NCBI RefSeq assembly: GCF_902506295.1
Contig: NZ_LR733312.1
Location: 2,122,089 to 2,186,088 of the forward strand
Source: Luteimonas sp. 9C
GTDB lineage: Bacteria; Pseudomonadota; Gammaproteobacteria; Xanthomonadales; Xanthomonadaceae
Direction: 5' to 3'
DNA: 64,000 nt
The first letter of the stretch is position 1. The number at the start of each line of letters is the position of its first letter. The translations under genes were made by a program, and so were the position numbers. Below are positions 57,376 through 64,000 of the stretch, in pieces. The notes below the pieces were generated by a model. The model was not told the origin of the DNA, made no database searches, and saw only the letters and a list, made by a program, of their open reading frames with translations.

Positions 57376-57432
57376 TCTCTGCTCCAGCGCGGCGCATGTG
57401 CCCGCGTCTCGTGGGGGTCGTTCGGACCCTGA

Positions 57433-57438
57433 ATTCTA
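57433..57438 (-). promoter_or_regulatory. Candidate -10 element (TAGAAT) for aceE
   Basis: On the minus strand, TAGAAT within GTTAGAATTC lies 57 bases before the aceE start; the same GTTAGAAT occurs upstream of maeB. No clear -35. Confidence 0.35.
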
Positions 57439-57577
57439 ACAGGGGGCGCCGGCTGACATCGGACGCCAGCGGACGGTCCCGCGTTGCCACGAACGCCGCC
57501 CTCGGCCATGATCCCGCGTTCAGGGGAGGATGCGGCATCATGCGCGACCGCTCCGCCCGCGCGAGATACACCGTCCC

Positions 57578-59401
57578 ATGCCGCACACCGCTCCTCCACC
57601 CTCTTTATTGAGCCGCTGGCGCCTGCCCGTGCTGGGCCTGGCGATCGCGGCCATCGTGGTGGGACCGTTCCTGATCATGCGCGCGGCGATCGGTGAATCC
57701 GACATCGCCAACGAGAAGGTGCTGCACACCCGCGAGGTGGAATTGCTGATGCAGACGGTCGCGGCCGACACCCGCAGCCTGGAAGGCGCGGCGGTCATCC
57801 GGGCCCGCGGCATCGACACGCCGGCGCTGCAGCAGCGGTTCGACGAGGCGCGTGCGCGCGTGCTGCCCAGCGTGGACGCGGTGCTGCAGCTGACCCGCGA
57901 CAATCCCGAACAGCTGGCCCGGCTGGGCGCGCTGCGCGGCAACATCGAACAGAAACTGCAGCGCGTGGACGCGGTGTACGCCAGCGGCGAACGCGCCACC
58001 GCCCGCGAAATCGACGAGATGCTGGTGCTGTACCCGCTGCAGCGCCTGATCGACGGCATCGTCAACGAGGAGCAGTCGCTGCTGGCTGATCGCTCGGCGC
58101 GCGCCCAGCGCGCGGACCGCAATGCGGACCTCGCCAGCTGGACGGCGATGCTGGTGCAGCTGGCCCTGTTGCTGGGCGCCACCTATTTCGCGGTGCGCCA
58201 GCAGAGCGGACGCCTGGCGGCCGAGGGCCTGGCCGCGCGGGCGAGCAACCGTTCGGCGCTGGTGCTCGACAGCGTGCGCGAACCGATCGTGCTGATCGAC
58301 CGCGAACAGCGCGTGGTGATGCACAACGCCGCGTTCGCCGAACTCTACGACGTGAGCGGCGACGAGATCCGTGGTGCGCGCCTGGCCGACGTGGGCGACG
58401 GCGCCTGGAACCACGCAGAGACGCTGCGCCGCTTGCACGACGTGCTGGCCCGCGACCGTGAGCTGTGGGACCACCGCCTCAACCAGAGCACGGTGGACGG
58501 CATCGAACGCACCATGCTGGTCAACGCGCGGCGCATGCCGCTGCCCGACCGCGAGGATGCGGTGGTGCTGGTGACGGCGTCCGACGTGACCGCGCAGACC
58601 ATCAGCGAGCGCCACATCCGCGAGCTCAACCAGCAGCTCGAAGGCAAGGTCGAACAGGTCTCCGACGTCAACCGCGAGCTGGAAGCCTTCAGTTATTCGG
58701 TGTCCCACGACCTGCGCGCGCCGCTGCGCCACATTGCCGGCTTCGCCGACAAGCTGGGCCGCCACCTGGGCGGCGACGTCGACGAAAAAACGACGCATTA
58801 CCTCGGCGTGATCGGCAGTTCGGCGCGGCGCATGTCGGCGCTGATCGACGATCTGCTGGTGTACTCGCGCCTCGGCCGGAGTGCGCTGCGCCTGCAGAGC
58901 GTGGACCTGCAGTCGCTGGTGGCCGACACCCGCGCGATGCTCGATTCGAACTCCTCGGCCGAACACCCCGGCCACCGCATCGAGTGGACGGTGACGCCGC
59001 TGCCGATCGTGGTCGGCGACGAGAACATGCTGCGCCAGGTGTGGCTCAACCTGCTGGGCAACGCGGTCAAGTACAGCAGCGGCAGCGAGCCGGCGCAGAT
59101 CGAGGTGGACTGCCGCCGCGGCGACGACGGCGGCTACCAGTTCAGCGTGCGCGACAACGGCGCCGGCTTCGACATGCAGTACGCCGGCAAGCTGTTCGGC
59201 GTGTTCCAGCGCCTGCACTCGGCCAGCGAGTTCCCGGGCACCGGCGTTGGCCTGGCCAGCGTGCGCCGCGTGCTGGGCCGCCACGGCGGCCGCATCTGGG
59301 CCGACGCCGCACCCGGCAAGGGCGCCACCTTCCACTTCACCCTGCCTGCGTCGATGTCCGATGCGGGTCCGTCTTCTTCTCCAGGACACTCCCTGACATG
59401 A
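57578..59401 (+). CDS. Sensor histidine kinase with CHASE3-like and PAS domains
   Basis: A 607-residue inner-membrane kinase. It has a first helix (PVLGLAIAAIVVGPFLI), a periplasmic helical domain like CHASE3 (residues ~35-180, TREVELLMQTVAADTRSLEG), a second helix (MLVQLALLLGATYFAVR) and a PAS domain (ALVLDSVREPIVLIDREQRV). Then come HisKA with His377 in SYSVSHDLRAPLRHIAGFAD and an HATPase with NLLGNAVKYS, DNGAGFD and GTGVGLASVRR. The TGA overlaps the next ATG (ATGA), so it is coupled to the first receiver. Ligand unknown. Confidence 0.93.
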   Translation: MPHTAPPPSLLSRWRLPVLGLAIAAIVVGPFLIMRAAIGESDIANEKVLHTREVELLMQTVAADTRSLEGAAVIRARGIDTPALQQRFDEARARVLPSVDAVLQLTRDNPEQLARLGALRGNIEQKLQRVDAVYASGERATAREIDEMLVLYPLQRLIDGIVNEEQSLLADRSARAQRADRNADLASWTAMLVQLALLLGATYFAVRQQSGRLAAEGLAARASNRSALVLDSVREPIVLIDREQRVVMHNAAFAELYDVSGDEIRGARLADVGDGAWNHAETLRRLHDVLARDRELWDHRLNQSTVDGIERTMLVNARRMPLPDREDAVVLVTASDVTAQTISERHIRELNQQLEGKVEQVSDVNRELEAFSYSVSHDLRAPLRHIAGFADKLGRHLGGDVDEKTTHYLGVIGSSARRMSALIDDLLVYSRLGRSALRLQSVDLQSLVADTRAMLDSNSSAEHPGHRIEWTVTPLPIVVGDENMLRQVWLNLLGNAVKYSSGSEPAQIEVDCRRGDDGGYQFSVRDNGAGFDMQYAGKLFGVFQRLHSASEFPGTGVGLASVRRVLGRHGGRIWADAAPGKGATFHFTLPASMSDAGPSSSPGHSLT

Positions 59402-59838
59402 GCGAAATCCGCACGATCCTTCTCGCCGAGGACAGCCCGCACGATGCCGAGATGGCGATCGATGCGCTGCGCGAGGCCCACCTCGCCAATCCCATCGTGC
59501 ACGTGGAAGACGGCGTCGAGGCGCTGGACTACCTGCTGCAGCGTGGCAAGTACGCCGACCGCGCACCGGGTGATCCGGCGGTGCTGCTGCTCGACATCAA
59601 GATGCCGCGCATGGACGGCCTGGAAGTGCTCAAGCAGCTGCGCGAGCACGAGACGCTCAAGCGCATGCCGGTGGTGATCCTGTCGTCGTCGCGCGAGGAA
59701 AGCGATCTGGCCCGCAGCTGGGACCTGGGCGTCAACGCCTACGTGGTCAAGCCGGTGGACGTGGACCAGTTCTTCGAAGCGGTGCGCACGCTCGGCAAGT
59801 TCTGGGCCGTGCTCAACGAAACGCCCGACGACGAGTGA
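59398..59838 (+). CDS. Stand-alone response regulator receiver (Rcp1-like)
   Basis: A 146-residue single receiver domain without an output domain. The acidic pocket is LLAEDSPHD with the phosphorylated Asp66 in LLLDIKMPRMDGLEVLKQLR; Lys in YVVKPVDVDQFF completes the site. It resembles Rcp1/CheY-like receivers found after bacteriophytochrome or CHASE3-type kinases. Its start overlaps the kinase stop, and its own stop overlaps the next start, so the three gene products are made in a coupled manner. Confidence 0.93.
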   Translation: MSEIRTILLAEDSPHDAEMAIDALREAHLANPIVHVEDGVEALDYLLQRGKYADRAPGDPAVLLLDIKMPRMDGLEVLKQLREHETLKRMPVVILSSSREESDLARSWDLGVNAYVVKPVDVDQFFEAVRTLGKFWAVLNETPDDE

Positions 59839-60209
59839 TGGTCGAGGCCGCGCCGCTGCGGGTGCTGATCGTCGACGACTCGCGCGACGATGCCGAGCTG
59901 ACCGAACTCGCGCTGCGCGATGCGGGCATCGCGGTCGACTGCCGCCGCGCCTATGACGAGGCGGGGCTGACCGACCTGCTGCGCGACTTCAGGCCGCAGA
60001 TGGTGCTCTCGGATGTGAACCTGCCCGGCTTTTCGGGCGCGGAGGCCATGGGCCTGTCGCGCGCGATGCTGCCGGGCGTGCCGGTGGTGTTCCTGACGGG
60101 CTCGGAGCTCGGCGTGCCGGGCGAGGAATTGCCGGTGGGCGACGGCCTGGTCTTCAAGGACGCGCTGGACGGGCTGCCCGACGTGGTGCGGGGACTGCTG
60201 GCGCCCTGA
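59838..60209 (+). CDS. Second stand-alone response regulator receiver
   Basis: A 123-residue single receiver. The acidic pair is in VLIVDDSRDDAELTE, Asp59 is in MVLSDVNLPGFSG, and the conserved Lys is in LVFKDALDGL. It has no output domain. ATG 59838 shares one base with the previous stop (TGATG); a GTG at 59835 would also fit. It could serve as a phosphate sink or a second target of the upstream kinase. Both options are inference. Confidence 0.9.
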   Translation: MVEAAPLRVLIVDDSRDDAELTELALRDAGIAVDCRRAYDEAGLTDLLRDFRPQMVLSDVNLPGFSGAEAMGLSRAMLPGVPVVFLTGSELGVPGEELPVGDGLVFKDALDGLPDVVRGLLAP

Positions 60210-60385
60210 GGGGCGTAGGCGGCGTGGGCGGCGTTCCGCGCGCCCGCAGCGTGTGGCGTCGCTGGGTGTTCGCGACGCTGTCGAGGCGATGGGTGTCGCT
60301 TCGCTCTATCCATTCGACGGACGCTGACGCGCGACTGCGGTGTGTGCCGCGGTTGAATGGCGGCGAGCGTCTGCCCTCACCCCAA

Positions 60386-60408
60386 CCCCTCTCCCGGGGG
60401 GAGAGGGG
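60386..60408. repeat. Dispersed intergenic hairpin
   Basis: Perfect ten-base arms CCCCTCTCCC/GGGAGAGGGG with a three-base GGG loop, after CCCTCACCCCAA. Similar to 1806-1826. Confidence 0.65.
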
Positions 60409-60483
60409 CTCGATTACTCGCGAACGCGCGGACTCACCGCACGAATTCCAATATCCACGGCGGACTGTTTGCCCCCATCCCAA

Positions 60484-60506
60484 CCTTCCCCGCTCGCGGG
60501 GGAAGG
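60484..60506. repeat. Dispersed intergenic hairpin
   Basis: Perfect eight-base arms CCTTCCCC/GGGGAAGG around a seven-base loop, after CCCCCATCCCAA. Same general layout as 60386-60408. Confidence 0.6.
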
Positions 60507-60553
60507 GGTTGTTTAACGGGATCTCGAAGCCGCGAAGGAAAACGCTGAAAAAC

Positions 60554-62845
<2,292 letters not shown>

Positions 62846-62887
62846 CGTCGGGGAGTCTGCTCTGGAAAAAAAATGGCGCGGAACAGG

Positions 62888-62893
62888 ATTCTA
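62888..62893 (-). promoter_or_regulatory. Candidate -10 element (TAGAAT) for maeB
   Basis: GTTAGAATCC on the minus strand places TAGAAT 43 bases before the maeB ATG; the same GTTAGAAT occurs at aceE. No clear -35. Confidence 0.35.
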
Positions 62894-62987
62894 ACCCCGC
62901 CCCGCGCGAACCCCTGGACGGGGGCGTGTGGTCCGCTTCAGGACCGCTGCCGACGGCCCGGCCAGGGCATCCGACCGGGCCTGCCGG

Positions 62988-64000
62988 TCAGAACACCACC
63001 TGGGTGCGGATGTTGAAGGTGTGGCCCGAATCCGTGCCGGCGTAGGCGCCGACCTGGTTCTCGGTGTTCCAGCGCACGACGTTGAACATCACGCGCGACC
63101 AGTTGTTGAGGTACCAGTTCAGGCCGAGCGTCCACGAATCGCCCTCGCCGCCGCGCGCGGCGTCGGTGAAGTCGTACTTGTCGTAGCGCGTGGCGAGTTC
63201 CCAAGCGCCGATGCCGCCGTCGGTGACCGGGCGCGCGACGCGGGTGGTGCCCCAGACACCGGAGCGGGCGCTGAAGCCGGGCTTCTCGCCGGTGATCAGC
63301 CAGCCGGCATAGGCCGAGTGCGCCTTCTGGTCGACATCGCCGACCGAATCGGACCGCAGCGTGGTCTCGCTGGTTTCGGCGAAGGCCCAGAAATTGCGGA
63401 ACGTGCCGCCAAGCTCGGCGCCCCAGACCTGCTCGCCGGTGACGTCGTTGATGGCGCTGGCCGACACGCGCACGTTGTCGTTGAAGCGCGAGGCGATGCG
63501 CGGCGTGCGGTTGATGCGGTTGGTGTCCACGCCGTAGTCCTCGTGCACGTACCAGCCACCGACATGCAGGAAGCCCGCCGGGCGCTTGATCGGATTGACG
63601 TGGCCGCGGAAGGAATAGGTCAACGAATCGGTTTCGGTGCCGGTGTTGCCCACGTCGTCGCCGGTGATGCCGAAGGTGGTGTGCCAGTTCTGGCCGATCA
63701 TCTTCATCTGCACGCCGAGGCCGAAATAGCCGCTGGCGGGCATGCCGACGCTGGCGACCGCGTTGCGCTCCATGAAGGGCGTGCGGGTGAGCGTGGTGCT
63801 GGAATCGATGGCGCGGTCCTTCAGCTTGTTGCCGACGTAGAACTCGGTGGGAATGCCGCCGAGCATCGTGTCCCAGCTCAGGTAGGCATCCGACAGGCTG
63901 ACCGTGTTGTCGGACAGCTCGGCGTCGATCTTGTAGCCCAGCGGCCCCATGGTGCCCTGCGCGCCCAGGCGTGCCTGGCGCAGGTTGGTGCCGGTGATGT
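62988..64000 (-). CDS. Phosphate-selective porin (OprO/OprP-like), 5' end outside window
   Basis: Outer-membrane anion channel, of which the C-terminal ~336 residues are visible; the frame runs off the right edge and the N-terminus and signal are missing. Typical parts are LSDAYLSWDTMLGGIPTEFY, TRTPFMERNAVASVGMPASG, the barrel strands GWYVHEDYGVDTNRINRTPR and WSRVMFNVVRWNTENQVG, and a C-terminal Phe (TQVVF). Such porins take up phosphate or polyphosphate when phosphate is scarce. Gene context here gives no clue to regulation. Confidence 0.9.
   Translation of the reverse strand, partial: ITGTNLRQARLGAQGTMGPLGYKIDAELSDNTVSLSDAYLSWDTMLGGIPTEFYVGNKLKDRAIDSSTTLTRTPFMERNAVASVGMPASGYFGLGVQMKMIGQNWHTTFGITGDDVGNTGTETDSLTYSFRGHVNPIKRPAGFLHVGGWYVHEDYGVDTNRINRTPRIASRFNDNVRVSASAINDVTGEQVWGAELGGTFRNFWAFAETSETTLRSDSVGDVDQKAHSAYAGWLITGEKPGFSARSGVWGTTRVARPVTDGGIGAWELATRYDKYDFTDAARGGEGDSWTLGLNWYLNNWSRVMFNVVRWNTENQVGAYAGTDSGHTFNIRTQVVF

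Larger units (their letters stand above)
60210..60553. other. Intergenic region with two GC-rich hairpins
   Basis: A 344-base gap between convergent genes with no supported gene. It contains two hairpins (60386-60408 and 60484-60506), each preceded by ATCCCAA/CACCCCAA-like text. One or both may terminate transcription. Confidence 0.6.

Overview
The window is a stretch of a high-GC gammaproteobacterial chromosome that fits the family Xanthomonadaceae (Lysobacter, Luteimonas or a close relative). The main reason is an aryl-polyene (xanthomonadin-type) pigment locus containing a XanB2-like chorismatase. A DPP IV-like S9 peptidase, a PA-domain subtilase, phosphate-selective porin and homodimeric pyruvate dehydrogenase agree with this. 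Genus assignment is an inference; no rRNA or tRNA gene is visible.

Layout. 1-7.9 kb: end of a GH3 beta-glucosidase, a Nu-class GST, a frame-disrupted small lipoprotein, a DPP IV-like peptidase, a Coa1-like membrane protein and a DUF885 peptidase-like protein. 7.9-23.8 kb: the pigment locus. A plus-strand arm carries ketosynthase, ketosynthase-like partner, family 2 glycosyltransferase and a halogenase-like flavoprotein. A minus-strand arm carries ACP, membrane protein, PlsC-like acyltransferase, hotdog protein, LpxL-like acyltransferase, LolA-like carrier, MMPL exporter, dehydratase and ketoreductase, mostly with overlapping start/stop codons. A further plus-strand pair encodes a second halogenase-like flavoprotein and the chorismatase. 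23.9-30.2 kb: hemB, a large secreted subtilase, aroE with two small followers. 30.3-49.7 kb: mixed housekeeping, stress and envelope genes (CsbD, SDR, a GAF protein with a histidine-kinase-like but degenerate core, transglutaminase, lipase, YcaQ-like, catalase-like, alpha/beta hydrolase, OmpA/OmpW-like barrel, PPC-repeat lipoprotein, methyltransferase, PHB-depolymerase-like esterase, quinone oxidoreductase + CIA30).

49.7-54.6 kb is a visibly AT-richer accessory segment. Short direct repeats related to gtgaacctggcaccgttag lie between single small genes, and it ends with an ImmA/IrrE-type metallopeptidase gene overlapping a DUF4411 (PIN-like) gene. 54.7-64 kb returns to core genes: aceE, a CHASE3-like/PAS histidine kinase translationally coupled to two stand-alone receiver proteins, maeB, and the 3' part of a phosphate-selective porin gene.

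How the genes work together. The chorismatase would supply a 3-hydroxybenzoate starter from chorismate. The ACP, ketosynthase pair, ketoreductase and dehydratase would extend it to a polyene. Flavoproteins may modify the aryl head. Acyltransferases, glycosyltransferase, LolA-like protein and MMPL exporter would attach and move the lipid-like product to the outer membrane. No adenylating ligase, second ACP or thioesterase is visible in the locus, so part of the pathway must be encoded elsewhere or differ. The most unusual parts are the pair of WxWxIP flavoproteins, the repeat-punctuated accessory segment with its probable toxin-antitoxin pair, and several disrupted or degenerate genes.
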